Shown here piece after piece: positions 1 through 12,924 of a stretch of 64,000 nucleotides of DNA. This DNA is from Hypomesus transpacificus (Eukaryota; Chordata; Actinopteri; Osmeriformes; Osmeridae), in contig NC_061064.1 of the NCBI RefSeq assembly GCF_021917145.1, forward strand, positions 1,986,216 through 2,050,215, read 5' to 3'. The translations under genes and the position numbers were made by a program. The number at the start of each line of letters is the position of its first letter. Position 1 is the stretch's first letter. The notes below the pieces were generated by a model that saw only the letters and a list, made by a program, of their open reading frames with translations, ran no database searches and was not told where the DNA came from.

Positions 1-1
1 C

Positions 2-2678
2 AACTTCCGGGTCACCAGCATGCAGGCCATGATCAACGAAACTCCTCTCCCCATCGACCTGTACCGCTACGTGGACGTATCTGGGAGGATTGAGCAGTTC
101 GGCAAGTTCAGCGTCATCAACTACGACCTCAATCAGGTCATCACCACGCACATTATGAAGCACACTAAGATATTTAACGCCAACGGGCAGGTGATCGAGG
201 TGCAGTACGAGATCATGAAGGCCATCGCCTACTGGATGACCCTGCAGTACGACAGCTCAGGGCGCATCACCGTCTGTGACATCAGGATCGGCGTGGACAA
301 CAACATCACACGCTACTCCTACGAGTACGACGCCGACAGCCAGCTGCAGGCCGTGGCGGTGAACGACCGTGCCCAGTGGCGCTACAGCTACGACCTGAAC
401 GGCAACATCAACTTGCTGAGTCACGGCAACAGCGCCCGACTGACGCCGCTGCGCTACGACCTCCGAGATCGCATCACGAGGTTGGGAGAGATCATGTACA
501 AGATGGACGAAGACGGCTTTCTCCGCCAGCGAGGGAACGTGGCGTTTGACTACAACTCCAACGGCCTCCTGGTCAAGGCCTTCGACAAGGTGTCTGAGAG
601 GACGGTTTACTACCGCTACGACGGGCTGGGAAGACGGGTAGCCAGCAGAAGCAGCGACGGCCAGCAGCTCCAGTTCTTCTACGCCGACCTGACCAAGCCC
701 ACCAGGGTGACCCACATGTATAACCACTCCAGCGCCGGCATCTCCTCCCTCTACTACGACCTCCAGGGACACCTCATCGCCATGGAACTGAGCAGCGGCG
801 AGGAGTTCTACGTGGCGTGCGACAACTCTGGTACGCCGCTGGCCGTGTTCAGTAGCAGGGGACACATCGTCAAGGAGATGCGCTACACCCCGTATGGGGA
901 CGTCTACTTGGACTCCAACCCCTCCTTTCAGCTGGTGGTGGGCTTCCAGGGGGGGCTGTACGACCCCCTGACCCGCCTGGTGCACCTGGGGAGGAGGGAT
1001 TACGACGTGGTGGCGGGGAGGTGGACCACTCCCAACCACAACCTGTGGAGTGAGCTGAGCGCCCGCCCTAAACCTTTCAACCTGTACTCCTTCAAGAACA
1101 ACTACCCCGTGGGAGAGCTGCAGGACGTCAGGAAGTTCACCACAGGTAAACACAGATTCCCACCCGGGCCTAGCGTTTGGTAGAAGCCTGCCGTGTACCG
1201 GTAGTTATCTTGAGGAGAAACAAAAAGCATGTCTCATGTGTCTTGTCTCTGCTGCTTCCAGATATCAGCAGCTGGCTGCAGCTGTTTGGGTTCCAGCTAC
1301 ACAACGTTGTTCCTGGGTACCCCAAACCAGATGTGGAAAGCATGGAGCAGACTTACGAGATGATGAAGACCCAGACCAAGACTCAGGACTGGGACCCCAG
1401 CAAGGTGAGAAGCTTCCAGAAGGTCACTGGGAGACTAAAGTCAAAGTCAAACAAGTTTGTTAAGTGTGCGTTCGATGTAGGCTGAAGCCTTACTGCAGCG
1501 ACCTAACTGCATGTCGTCCCCCCTCTCTCTTTCCATCTCCTTGCCTTTCCTGTCACACTTGTAACTGTCCACTAAAGCATGAAAAATATATATATGTGTG
1601 TATATATATATACAGAAAATACTGTTTGCTCAATCATTAACCGTTAAGGAGTAGCATCACACGTGTGATCGTTCAAATGCGGGTCTCACAGCGTCGCGTA
1701 TATGCGATTTCAAACATTCTAATTGAATATTTTCCGATGGACAAAAACCATTCGACAAACGCTTTAGTATGGCTTCAAAATGTACTAATGAGAAGGCTAC
1801 CGTTTCGGAATAATAACTTGCGCTGTGGGGACCGTTGGAAATATTTAGAACTTGCGCATCTAAAGGTTAAATATCATGTCAGGTAGCTGAACGTCCTGAC
1901 CTGAACATCCTGTGTCTGGCAGGTTCACCTGGGGGTTCAGTGTGAGCTCCAGAAGCACCTGAGGAACTTCATCTCTCTGGACCGGCTTCCGATGGGCCGA
2001 GTGAGCACTGGGCCGGGGCCAGGGCCCGGCCGGAGGCCACGCTTCTCCGCCATCTCCTCCATCTTTGGAAAGGGCGTGAAGTTCGCCATCCGGGACGACG
2101 TCGTCACCACAGAGATCATCGGCGTGGCGAGCGAGGACAGCCGGCGACTGGCGGCCGTGCTCCACCGTTCGGTGTACCTGTCGGGGCTGCACTTCACCGT
2201 GGACGGCCGGGACACGCACTACTTTGTGAAGGCGGGACTCCTGGAGGAGGACCTGGGGGTGGTGGGTCACGGCGGGGCGGGCCGCGTGCTGGAGAACGGC
2301 GTGAACCTCACGGTGTCGCAGATGACCACGGTGGTGGGCGGGAGGACGCGGCGTTTCGCAGACATCCAGATGCTCCACGGGGCGTTGTGCTTCAGCGTCC
2401 GCTACGGGGCCACGGAGGAGGAGGAGAGGGCCCACGTGCTGGAGGGCGCGAGGCAGAGGGGGGTGGAGCAGGCCTGGGCCAGCGAGCGCCGGAGGGTGGA
2501 GGAGGGGGATGCAGGCTCCAGGCCCTGGACGGAGGAGGAGAGGCAGCAGCTGATCTCTTCGGGGCAGGTGCCCGGCTACGACGGATCCTTGGTCCTGCCT
2601 GTGGAGCAGTATCCAGAGCTGTCGGACAGTGCCAACAACATTCACTTCACGAGGCAGAGTGAGACGGGGAGGAGGTGA
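2..2678 (+). CDS. tenm1: Teneurin-1, C-terminal exons (5' end outside window)
   Basis: Three exons are visible: 2-1145, 1262-1404 and 1923-2678, each bounded by GT/AG with matching phase (ACA G / AT ATC; AAG / GTT). Teneurins are type II transmembrane synaptic adhesion proteins. The first exon encodes the end of the YD-repeat shell, with many Y-x-Y-D motifs such as [17 protein letters not shown] and YDGLGRR. The second encodes [16 protein letters not shown]. The last encodes the ABD/Tox-GHH-like region and the TCAP segment, ending [17 protein letters not shown] with a Gly-Arg-Arg amidation-like end. Paralogue choice rests on the [10 protein letters not shown] and GRDTHYF..LEEDL stretches as I recall them in TENM1, and on the adjacent sh2d1a. 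The TCAP core is unusually diverged ([17 protein letters not shown]). The first codon in the window continues from an upstream exon. Confidence 0.87.
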
Positions 2679-5260
2679 CAGTGACACTGCGCTAGCCTGC
2701 TGCTCACGGTTCTCCCTCACCAAAGACAGTCTGTTTTTAGACGCGCGATGATTTGTTGTACCGTTTTTCTAGGATGATGACAAAGAATATCAAAAAAAAC
2801 AACTGCCTTTAAATGTGACAAATGATGGTAATTCGTTTCACGTGTTCCAATATTACGTTTCTTTAAAAAAAGAAAAAGAAAAAAAAAGGAGTAAATTATT
2901 TGAACTCTAAACTGTTTTTTTGTTGGAGTGACGTAGCTAGCCTGTAATTTGATCTACTTTGTAAGTTGTTAAATATGCTAAACTGAAGACGGCAGACCTA
3001 ATCAATTTCATTACCATACAGTTCATCTGAACACATACTATACGTACAACGTAGTAAATTGTTAGCTTGATTTATACAGTACATATCTCTTTCCAATCTT
3101 GACAAATGGTTGTGAATGAAAGCTGTTGTCTTCTTCTATGACTAAAGACATTGGCAGTGCCGGGTTTAGACACAAGATATTGTACATAGCAAGTGCTTTA
3201 GCGAAAACAAGTGCTCAACTTGATAATGTGATGTTACAGATTATTACGTAATTGTCAATCCTGTCAATAGAAATGAACAGTGGAGTTACGAGTTACGCTG
3301 TGCAACAGGAATAGGCTCTCATGCTGAAACCTGTACAGTAATAGTTTACTTTTTTACTAATTGCTTAATGTAATTAGTGTATTATTATCTGGGTGTAGTT
3401 TGGGTGGAGCTTGTGCCTTTCTGCTACTCACCGTCCTTATAAACCACGAAACAGTGTCATTGTTTTTACGAGTTGCGTACTAGACGAGTCCTCAACAAGG
3501 GAAAGTAGGGGCAGACGCCCTAGAAAAAGTGCTTATCCATGGTGTCAACACTGCAAATACCTCATCATGTTGTGATTCACAAGTGTTTGTCGTACCTTCC
3601 GTCTTCTAGAACGAGCCGAGGACTCGCCGGTGCAGAGAGCAGGCCCGCTAACGGAAGAATGAAATCGTCAGATAGTAGAAGTCACAGTGGGGGGAAGGCT
3701 ACTTAGTGAACAGCTCTGTAATTGCTGCTTCGTCTGGGCTATCCACACAGGAGCTACAGGACAGTGAATAGCAAGGTACTGAAACAAGGGGTAGTGAACT
3801 TGTGGAAAATGCACAATATTTACACAAGCCGCTCTGTGGACGTAAAGAGACAACAACAACAAACTTTTACATATCAAATAGGATATTGATAATATAAAGG
3901 GAGTGGGACACACATATGGTGAACTTTGTATCATGTTTCAAAACATTGTTTACGCTAGCTTAGTGTGGTGGCAATGAACGTTTTTCATTCTGTGTCGTTT
4001 TGGAAACACGTGTATAGTTATGGCTGAGGTGTGCTGATGAGTGGAACTTTGAAACAGATTGTTGAAGGGAGTAGCCGCTTCGAGTTCATTTATATATTTT
4101 TTCACCAAGTGATCGTCCACACGAGGGCACCCAGCCAAAACTAAAATAATAATTTTATTTGTATTTATTTTTTCCCAGAACGCAACATAGATGTGTGGGA
4201 AACATCCAGTTTGTTTGGATCCAAACCCCTCTCGCTCACTCCCACCCATCGCCGTCACGTGGGACGCTTTTAGTTGGTATCTTGGATAACTGTGTTTGTA
4301 AGATGTTTGTGCTGGCATTATGTTCCAGGCCTCTCATATATAAATGATACATTTAGCACTGTGGAATAGGTCAAACCAAAAGCATGGGGTGATTCTGCAG
4401 CGGGAGTCTGACCCATCTGTATTCTAATAATCACTTGAATACAGTTTGGGTCATCATAATTGTCATTCTGTACAATCTTATCATTGTTTACTTAAACTCT
4501 CATTTGGTTGTATTGCAAAATGAATAATATAAAACATAGGCTATATGGTATATAACATATTTTGGGTAAACTGATTATTACTAATATATTATCCCTTCAA
4601 AGGAAACCAGTCACTCTCCCCGGAGATGTTTCTGTTGATAGTCATAGTTTGATAGCAAGGAGTGGAAGACATCCATGATGTGATTGATCTGTGTAGACTG
4701 GTGATATGGAACACCCACAGCACGATCTGTGTAAACTGGTGATATGGAACACCCACAGCACGATCTGTGTAGACTGGTGATATGGAACACCCACAGCACG
4801 ATCTGTGTAGACTGGTGATATGGAACACCCACAGCACGATCTGTGTAGACTGGTGATATGGAACACCCACAGCACGATCTGTGTAGACTGGTGATATGGA
4901 ACACCCACAGCACGATCTGTGTAGACTGGTGATATGAAACACCAACACTTGATCGTATTTTCTACTCTCGACTGTGACCCTGAAGGCATGTGTTTCTGTG
5001 ACTATTCCAGAGGATGTTGTTGTAAATAGAAAAAGTGAATATATTGGATGTGGAAAGTTCATATTCAAAACAAGGTACTTTGAAGGTTTGACTTTTAATA
5101 AACAAATGTTAAAATGCAAATAATATGTGACACAGAATTCTTATTTTTTGTTTTATAGTTGTGACAAGCAATGACAGGGTCAAATGAATGGAATGAGCTG
5201 TGAAGAATTCAAGCTGACTTTCAAAAGCCCTGTTTTCACGAGTGAATCCTTTACATTGGT
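2679..5260. other. Convergent tenm1 / sh2d1a 3' flanks
   Basis: AT-rich non-coding DNA between the tail-to-tail genes tenm1 (+) and sh2d1a (-), presumably both 3' UTRs. A plus-strand AATAAA occurs near 5097, and minus-strand AATAAA candidates lie near 4150-4170. A 38-bp tandem repeat (4684-4943) is the only clear structure. No convincing exon was seen; short open frames here lack family resemblance. Confidence 0.5.
4684..4943. repeat. 38-bp minisatellite, about 6.8 copies
   Basis: Near-identical units with core GTGTAGACTGGTGATATGG and AACACCCACAGCACGATCT repeat every 38 bp. Because 38 is not a multiple of 3 and no unit contains a stop, the array is open in several minus-strand frames; these are not genes. 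Confidence 0.9.
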
Positions 5261-5887
5261 TTATGTGTGGCTACTGTTTTCAACAGGGAACAGTAGAGGG
5301 CTCTCCAAGCCTTGGTCTGGATGCTTATAAGCGGACAGTAGATTCTTCAGATTCCGGAAATATCGTGGAAGTATTGCAGGAGATGCCTGAAACAGTAATT
5401 TCCAGAATAACTCTGACAGTATCTGGTGTAAATATAATCTAATTAAATTCATGGAGTTATGTTGTTATGTTTTTTTAAGTATGAAGGTGTCAATCTGGTT
5501 CAATTGTATTGATTTTGTGAAAAGGATTGATAACAGGATGTTGAGAATACTGGTTGCATCTTTTGACTCACCTCAACTGTCCACAAACTGTGGCTGTTTC
5601 GGTAGACTCTATAGGTGTAGACATGAGGTTTGCGTCTTATGGTGGAAAACCATCAATGATAAATAAAGACATGGTGGGAGGAATCTTCTAAACGGTTTGT
5701 GATCATGTGACCATCATGTCAAACAAACAAGCATCATAACTGTTACTTACAGAACGCAGAGGCAGTAGGTGTTAGGAACCGTTTCGCTGTCCCTGACCAG
5801 ATAACAGCCATCCAATCCCACCTGCCCAAGAAGGAGCTCCGTGGTTTTCTTACTGATTGCTCCATGATACACAGATAGACTATCCAT
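5261..5887 (-). CDS. sh2d1a: SH2 domain protein 1A (SAP), three exons
   Basis: Exons read on the minus strand: 5751-5887 (ATG at 5887), 5572-5635 and 5261-5386 (stop TAA), giving 108 residues. Coding lengths of 137 and 64 bases for the first two exons equal the human SH2D1A exons as I remember them. SAP is a small cytosolic adaptor, essentially a lone SH2 domain, that binds SLAM-family tails and recruits Fyn in T and NK cells. Visible SH2 marks are the start [14 protein letters not shown], the phosphotyrosine-binding YLVRDSE near residue 32, VYTYRV, and the C-terminal helix [13 protein letters not shown] followed by HPDQGL. The protein ends about 20 residues earlier than human SAP. It lies tail-to-tail with tenm1, as in human Xq25. 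Exon 2 is too short and exon 1 too well hidden to appear as long open frames. Confidence 0.9.
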
Positions 5888-7068
5888 CAGGCTGGCTGAT
5901 ACTAAATCTACAGAAACAAACAAGACTCATCCACGACACTTATACAGAAGGAAATTGTGTAACATCCTGTGTGAACATGAGTTTGAAACATTAATATATT
6001 TTTCGGATGTTGACCTGGAAGCAGTTGAAAGAGTTAAGTGTGACATGGGGGGTGAGATGGCTGAGCGGTTAGGGAGTCGGGCTATTTATCAGAAGGTTGC
6101 CAGTAGGATTCCCGACCGTGCCAAATTACGTTGTGTCCTTGGGCAAGGCACTTCACCTTACTTGCCTCAGGGAGAACGTCCCTGTACTTACTGTAAGTTG
6201 CTCTGGATAAGAGCGTTTGCTAAATGACTAAATGTAAATGTACATAAAAAAAAACGCATGACACAATGCTTTAGTTAGATGTTTTACTGCAACTTCCCAA
6301 CCCAACCACAAGGTGGCACTAAAGCTTTAGATATGTCAGTTAATGCATCTTTTCTTTCTCGTGGACAGAGCTAGGACCTGGGTCTTTAAAAGCTCCACTT
6401 TCTGTTTATGTAAACATGGATAGACTATAAGATACACAAATTACACTTTAATACCTAAAGATCCACCATGTAGAGCCATGTACTCTACAATATAAACAAT
6501 ATTCAACGAAATCCGCCCATGAAAGGCTGGTAGGAGTACCTGTCTTAAAAATGCTGGTTAACGCTGGTTAACGTCTGCACAAGACATTAACTACATTTTT
6601 TGACAGCAGAGGCTACACATACTAAATCATGTAGACCTCAGTGAATACAAACATTGTAGTTTACACATTAAAAAAATGCTATATTTGATATATTCATACA
6701 TTAAGTTATTTATGTACAATAGAAACATCCATTTAGTGCCTCACTCAGATTGGCTGATACACATTTACAGGCTAAAAGTGACTCATCACTGTCAACTGCC
6801 TCTCAGACATCAACAAAGAATGTCCACAGCACAAAAAACGAATTCTGACGTAACAGCACTTTGCCCTTTAAAGGGGCCATGGGACATTTACTGACATTCA
6901 AATATATGTTTACATGCCCTCTGGCCTTCCTCCATGGAGGCTGTGTTTGTAAGCCTGGAGGTTAGAGACTCTGGAGAGCTGGGCCCAAGGGTCACCCAGA
7001 GGTCAACTACTGAGATCCAGACAGGTTATCCTTGTCGTGCCGACCTCCCACCACTAGGTGGAGCTGTG
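5888..7068. other. Intergenic sh2d1a 5' flank / agtr2 3' flank
   Basis: Contains one tRNA-derived SINE (about 6051-6241). The rest is AT-rich sequence, probably sh2d1a upstream DNA and the agtr2 3' UTR. Nothing else recognised. Confidence 0.45.
6051..6241 (+). mobile_element. tRNA-derived SINE, copy 1
   Basis: The head resembles tRNA-Leu/Ser: A box ATGGCTGAGCGGTTAGGGAG and B-box remnant AGGATTCCCGAC. The body is TTGTGTCCTTGGGCAAGGCA and the tail is GCTCTGGATAAGAGCG then CTAAATGACTAAATGTAAATG. Four copies of the same family occur in the window. An A-run follows at 6247. Divergence in the B box makes this an old copy. Confidence 0.85.
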
Positions 7069-8127
7069 CTAACTGATAGTCTCCATCGGGCCTATGTCCT
7101 TGAGATCGCTCAACTTCCTGGAGAAGGAGCTTAGCCTGGTGCTAATGGAGTCTCTCTTCTGGGACAGCCGGGGAACCTTCTCCTTGTACACGCGGCACAG
7201 CTGCTCTCTGAAGTGGTTCCCCACGAAGCAGTACAGGAAGGGGTTGATGGCGCTGTTGCTAAACCCCAGGCAGAGGGAGAAGGGAAGCAGGGTGGTGACG
7301 GCCTGCTTGGCCCAGCACACCTCCAGGATCCCCAGAGAGCTCATGGCGTGCAGGAACGTCAACACGTGGAAAGGGAACCAGCAGAGGAAGAACGCGAGGA
7401 CCACTGCCACAACCATCTTCATCACCCGGTCCAGGTTGCTGGAGGTCTTGTCCAGGCTTGGAGCCCCGAGGAGGTGCCTTCCAATACGGCAGTAGCAGCT
7501 TGCAATGACTGTGAAGGGAACCAGGAAAGCCAGGATGTTTTTAGCCAGCGCCAGACCTGGGAGCCAGTTATCGTGTGGGTAGATGGCGGCACAGGCAGTG
7601 ACCATTGGTGTCTTAATTTCGTGGATGTCCCTGAAGACCATGCTGGGGATGGTGGACAGGCCAGCGACCAACCAGATCACAGCGCTGATCACACGGGCTT
7701 GACAGAGGTTTCTGCTACTCTGGGACTGCAGTGGGTAAACAATGGCCCTGTAGCGATCCACACTCATGCAGGTGATGAAATAAATGCTGGCGTACACATT
7801 GAGGGTCAGCAAGCTGCTGCACAACTTGCACATCAGTCGGCCAAACACCCAGTTGTAGTCAAAGGAGTAGTAGACTGCCCAGAAGGGCAGACTGCTGAGG
7901 AAGAATAAGTCTGAGAGGGCCAAGTTCACGATGTAGGTGTTCGCTACCGTTTTACGGTTAGATTTTTGGCACAGAACGTACACCACCAGTATGTTCCCCA
8001 CAAATCCCAGGATGAAGATGATACTGTAGAGGGTTGGGACGAGCTTGTTCTGGTGAAGGGACGGCGACTCAGAGTCACACCCTGTAGAGTTGGCGGACAT
8101 GGAGAGATTTGAGAGTTCCGTTGCCAT
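7069..8127 (-). CDS. agtr2: Angiotensin II type 2 receptor
   Basis: Single-exon class A GPCR of 352 residues (human about 363), ATG at 8127. Expected marks: N-terminal N-glycosylation sites at N7 and N13; seven hydrophobic segments; C100 at the top of TM3; DRY at 124-126 followed by RAIVYPL; the TM5 lysine in LAKNILAF that matches the ligand-contacting lysine of AT2; FFLCWFPFHVLTFL in TM6; NPFLYCFVGN in TM7. The end KRDSISTRLSSFSRKL..METIS resembles the AT2 tail KRESMS..METFVS. The AT2 receptor opposes AT1 signalling in vascular, renal and neural tissue. It lies between sh2d1a and apool, on the same strand as both. An intact uninterrupted frame argues for a functional gene. The plus-strand open frame at 7213-7908 is its shadow. 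Confidence 0.95.
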   Translation of the reverse strand: MATELSNLSMSANSTGCDSESPSLHQNKLVPTLYSIIFILGFVGNILVVYVLCQKSNRKTVANTYIVNLALSDLFFLSSLPFWAVYYSFDYNWVFGRLMCKLCSSLLTLNVYASIYFITCMSVDRYRAIVYPLQSQSSRNLCQARVISAVIWLVAGLSTIPSMVFRDIHEIKTPMVTACAAIYPHDNWLPGLALAKNILAFLVPFTVIASCYCRIGRHLLGAPSLDKTSSNLDRVMKMVVAVVLAFFLCWFPFHVLTFLHAMSSLGILEVCWAKQAVTTLLPFSLCLGFSNSAINPFLYCFVGNHFREQLCRVYKEKVPRLSQKRDSISTRLSSFSRKLSDLKDIGPMETIS

Positions 8128-9830
8128 GGGGACCGCGAGTGCTCCGTACCGTTAGCTCCTGATGAACCCTGCGAGTAATCACGGACAGAGAGAAAAATCG
8201 GACACATATCTGTTAAATGAAATATGGCTACATGTTTTTCTTCTATTAATCACCCTTTGAAAAAACAAGGTGTAGTTTTGCAGGCACGATATGAAGTTGC
8301 ACAATGATGGAGTCCACAAATCTTAAAACACTTTTGCCAAGATTACTTGGTTTGGAGCTCTAACCTAAATGCAGTTAGACTCTAGACTCGCTATTTGTCA
8401 GTATGGTTATAATTTAACTCCATTTTGTTAGTCTCAAAAGTCTTTTGATGGATTAACCAAGGGCTAAAGAGAGGATCCCGACGAACGGAAAAAGTAATGG
8501 GCCATGTGGGATTTTCTTTTCGGACTGCATCGTTTTGAGAATATGTATCAGGTCGTTTTCTCCGCGGCTTATGGGCCATCTGGTTACTGTTAGTACAGAA
8601 AGAGACGGAGGGACCGCAGGCCTGGCTGTTTCAGGGGGCTCTGGGGAACTAGCATTTCCCTCTTGCCCCACTCCGCAGACCCTGTGTGAGAACAGTCTCT
8701 ACAGGGGGGACGCTACCAGCATGCAGTCCTGCAACGTAGCGGACGTTACATAACGCAACAGCTGGGGACAATGTTGAGAAAGCGTTATAGGAATTCCCCT
8801 AATTGATTAGCCTATTATTTATTGAAAGTTGTATTAACTAGTCGTATGTACCACCGTAAGCATATATGAATTATGTGTTGTTACTACTAAGCTAAATTTG
8901 TTTAAACATTTTTTGGCACTGCTTAATTCTATATGACCCCTCTGGGACAACAGAGCGTCACTAAATCTTATATGCAAATGACTTGTCTTAAAAAAAGTTT
9001 TTTGTAATGATTTCAGTGGTGCAGTTTTAAATGTAGGCCTACTTAATTTAAGTAAAATACCACTGCCACTTCAACTGTGTTGAAGTCTGTGTTGAAATAT
9101 GAACTCCATTTCCCACATGTTTACTGTTAGAGTTTCTGATGAACAGCAAGACAGTTCATGACAATAAGAATGACATAAGCTTTGTATTATCTTCAAAGAG
9201 TTTAACTTTAACTTTATTGTATAACATCTTATGAAATGTTTACTATTCCAATATACATTGTGAACATTATTGTATCAATTCATATTTGAATCGTTTTCAT
9301 TGTACATAGTTTAAAGACAACAAAGGGCAAAATCATATTTAAAGAAATCGACAAAAACATGTGAAACACTGTTGTCTCTATATTACATATATAAAAACAG
9401 CAACACTAATATCCTATGACATTAAGTCAGTTTACCTTTGATCTTGTTCCCCTTTTCTAGTTTATTCCTTGGGAGTTTTTGCCTCGGTAGTCTGGTTGGA
9501 GAGGACTTGGTTCTGGTTTTATGTTCTCTGTGGCCCATAGGGAGTCATCCTCTTCTGCCAAAAAAACTGTAAAGTTGACCACGTGCCAGCATGTTGGACC
9601 AAACTAGGCTCTCGTCATTCCTCCTCATCTCCTTCCTCTCTTAAAACAACCGTGACTTCAACTGGGGCAACACAAGAAAAATTTGTAGAAAACACTAGCT
9701 TTGCTTTAGTTAGATTATCACCTCAGTCAAGGAATTCCAACTGGGCAAACAACCAGCAGAGGAGGATGCTTGAGGAATTGCGAAAACTCTCCGTGCAAGA
9801 TCTAAAACAACAAACATTTCTCCCTACAAT

Positions 9831-10062
9831 CAGAGATGGCAAAAGTACACACATCCTTCGCTCAAGTAGAAGAACGCATGTTTAAAAAGACTCTGGTAAA
9901 AGTTTAAGTACTGACTACACTTTGTTAAATGTAAGGAGTAAAATGTATGGATATTTGTGTAAAAAATGTAAGGGGTGAAAGTTAAAAGGTAAAAGTACTG
10001 GTACCAGAAATCTACTTAACTACAGTAACAAAGTATGACTGCTTCATTACTTTCCATCTCTG
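9831..10062. mobile_element. Short hAT-like non-autonomous DNA transposon, copy 1
   Basis: Inverted ends CAGAGATGGCAAAAGTA (left) and the complement of CAGAGATGGAAAGTAATG (right). The interior is full of AAGTACT/GTAAAAGT motifs, as in common fish hAT MITEs. Flanking 8-mers do not match, so the insertion is old or one end is misplaced. A related copy is at 33206-33611. No transposase is encoded. Confidence 0.65.
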
Positions 10063-12924
10063 CAACAGTGTAACAAACGTGTAACAAAAGTGTAATCACA
10101 GTGTAATCACAGTTTAATTATGGTGTACTCATAGTGTAATTATAGTGTAATAACAGTGTAACGACAATGTATTAACAACGTGTGTGTAATAACAGTGGGT
10201 TAGGGTACCCCTGTAAGACTCCTCCATTTGAAACATAAAAATCACACCCAACAGGCAGCGAACACACCTAAGATGAAAACAATCTGCAGGACAACAGCAT
10301 CTTATCGCTCGTATCTTAAAAGCGTGTTAGAGTTAGACACCATCAAGAAAGCTCTGACAATTTTTGAAAGATGAAGCACTGTGATTATCCAGGAGAACAT
10401 GAAACATTATCCCTAAACTGTGTCAAAGGTGACAGCCAGGAGGGAGACAAGGGACCTAATAGATAACGGATGTGTTGTTTGAGGGTTCGAGTTACAGAGC
10501 CAGATCTGAGGTGACAGGAAGCCGGTCTGGGAGGGAAGGTAGCCTCCTCTCATTATGATTAGGGAGGACCCAGTCATTACTTACCTCCCCTCTCTGCCAG
10601 CCAAGAGTCAACAAGTTAATGTCGCAGCAGAAAAGGGATGGAATTCAAAACCTTTTCTACCCTGAGCGAGTAGAACCAGATGGCAGGAAGGCGATCCTCC
10701 TGTTGTGTCCAACTAGCAGTGCTGGGGGCTTCTAGGAACATCCATTGAAATGTTGGAGAAATATCTGAGAAATAGTTCATCCTTCTAGATTGATCATCCA
10801 TATTAAGTAGAGCTGAACTATGTACTAGTAATCAATGAAATATGTTTTTTTTGTATTTTTTTCATGTTTGATGGCAAATGTTCTCAATAGAACTGTCGTG
10901 AATTGAGTGGTAGCTATATTATCCATACAAATCATAAGGAGATCATTCATCAACAAAGTCAGGCGGATAGCCATCAGAAAGGCACAGAGCTATTCAACCA
11001 GCACAGACTTCCTGTGTTCATCAGATCAGTCAGAACAGGGAGGAAAGAAGGAGGTTTGGTCGATTTACGGCGCTGGAATCTGTGATTCCTATCAAACTCT
11101 GAACACCAGCAAAACACAGAAGTCATATTCAAATTCATATAATATTACAAAACCTAAGTGTGCTCACACTGAGTGATAATAGGCCTAGAGATTCTGCGTA
11201 AACGAGACACAAAATGAGAGTTTGTTTTAGGAACTTCTCTATCTGTAACTATCCCACTATTTGTACAGTGTATTTTTCCATTACATTGAGACTCGGGTCG
11301 TTCACATGCTTGAGAGAAAACAACAGGTTTAATAAGCCCCCCCACCCCCGACGTGTAAGAAGGGGGGCTGTTCCATGGTTAAATCCATGTGGACCGCAGG
11401 GTGGGCCTCATCTCCTCGCCTCTCACAGCATTCGTTGGCAGCGCAGGAACATGGGAAAGTGCAGCACGTGGAGTATTTGCGTAATCCAGCACACGTCTGT
11501 GTTGGATTAAGATGGAAGGCCGTAGAGATGCCCGCCTTTTTCTCACGTTAAGGGACATCAGTTTTGACCTCTGCATCTGGAAGTTAATGGACCAATCAAG
11601 GGCTGGCTGTCCAGTGGTGATCGGGGCGAACAGTGTTTCCTTTCAAAACAGCGACAGTTCAAGGTCACGTTGACTACTCCTCAAGCAAAGAAAAGCAAAC
11701 CTCGTTGTCTCAAATAGTTGTGTGTTGAATCCTCGTTCAGCTAGGAGAGTTGAAAACGTTTCCAAATCTAAAGGCCTGTTAAGTGATTAAGTATCTTTTG
11801 CTTTGTTTGAAAAATGCTATGTGCCCAGAATAACTGGAAAACATCTCCAAATGTACTTTTGATAAAGATGACAAATAGGATTCAATCCTGGTTTACAAAT
11901 CCTAGCATTTGGAACAAAATGATGCAGTCTGGATGTGTGGTTGTGAAAATATGATTTGGTCTGATTCATTGAACTGCAATGAGTACAGTAAGGCTTCCAA
12001 CAAGAGAATTACTTAGTCACAAAGACCATTCCTGTCAGAACCTCTTCTCATCGAGCAAGTCAGTAACACAAATATTTAGTGTAGATATGTCCAAACAGAA
12101 CCAGTCAGAAAGATACATTTCACAGCTCCCTTAATTAACTGAAGCAGTTCAGTGTAGCAGCTAAGAAAAGCACCCACAGCACCCAGAAGTGAACAGCTGC
12201 ACTATCTCCCTCATTATGAAAGTGACTGATAGGCACATGGAAAACACAGTGTATCTATACTGACACACTCCAGGACTCGTAGAAGAGCAATCCTCACTCA
12301 CCCCTTCCTTTTAACACGACTACCCAAAACCTTATTACATCCCCATTTTTGTGACTGTTTACATTTCGTAGGACAATCTTTCAAACAATTAAATGTCATG
12401 GAATTACTACAGCAGTTGTTCCATACGGTGACTTGGGAAACTGGGCCCTGAGAAAAAAGAGAAATTGACTGTGGGATCAGAAAAGACACAGGATGCAAAT
12501 ATGGGGGAGCAAGAGCCTTGGGGACGATAAAACCGTGACACGAGGTCAAAGGGGAGAAAATGTCTTCACTCTGAGTACTGTGAACTCCAGAAGCAGTACA
12601 GACAGGGGGGAAAGAATGTCCTGTTAGTACAGCCATCAGGATAAACCAGTTACAAGCTATGTTTAGACACTGTACGTAAGGCCCACTTCCTGGTTCCTCT
12701 GTCAGCGTTCGGGTAGTGTAGTAGAGGACAGGATGATCAGACAGTCACATGACCAGGAGACAGGGGGATTGGTGGACAGGCTTGGGAAAATACTGTGATG
12801 GAGAATCATTGCATCAACATGACACATGAGGGCAGGACTCTGACACACCCCAAGCACTGGGGGTGGTTGGGTGTCGTGGTTAGAGCATTTTCCATAAGAT
12901 ATACAGATCAGTATACAGTACATC

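Noticed and set aside
257-1153. 298-residue minus-strand frame
   Set aside because: Antisense shadow of the tenm1 exon caused by GC-rich third positions.
1992-2678. Separate gene starting at an internal ATG
   Set aside because: It is the last tenm1 exon; the true exon begins at the acceptor at 1922/1923 and continues the upstream reading frame.
6051-6130. tRNA-Leu or tRNA-Ser gene
   Set aside because: The box A/B region is followed by a SINE body and tail and recurs at 17049, 23077 and 34326; no proper acceptor stem.
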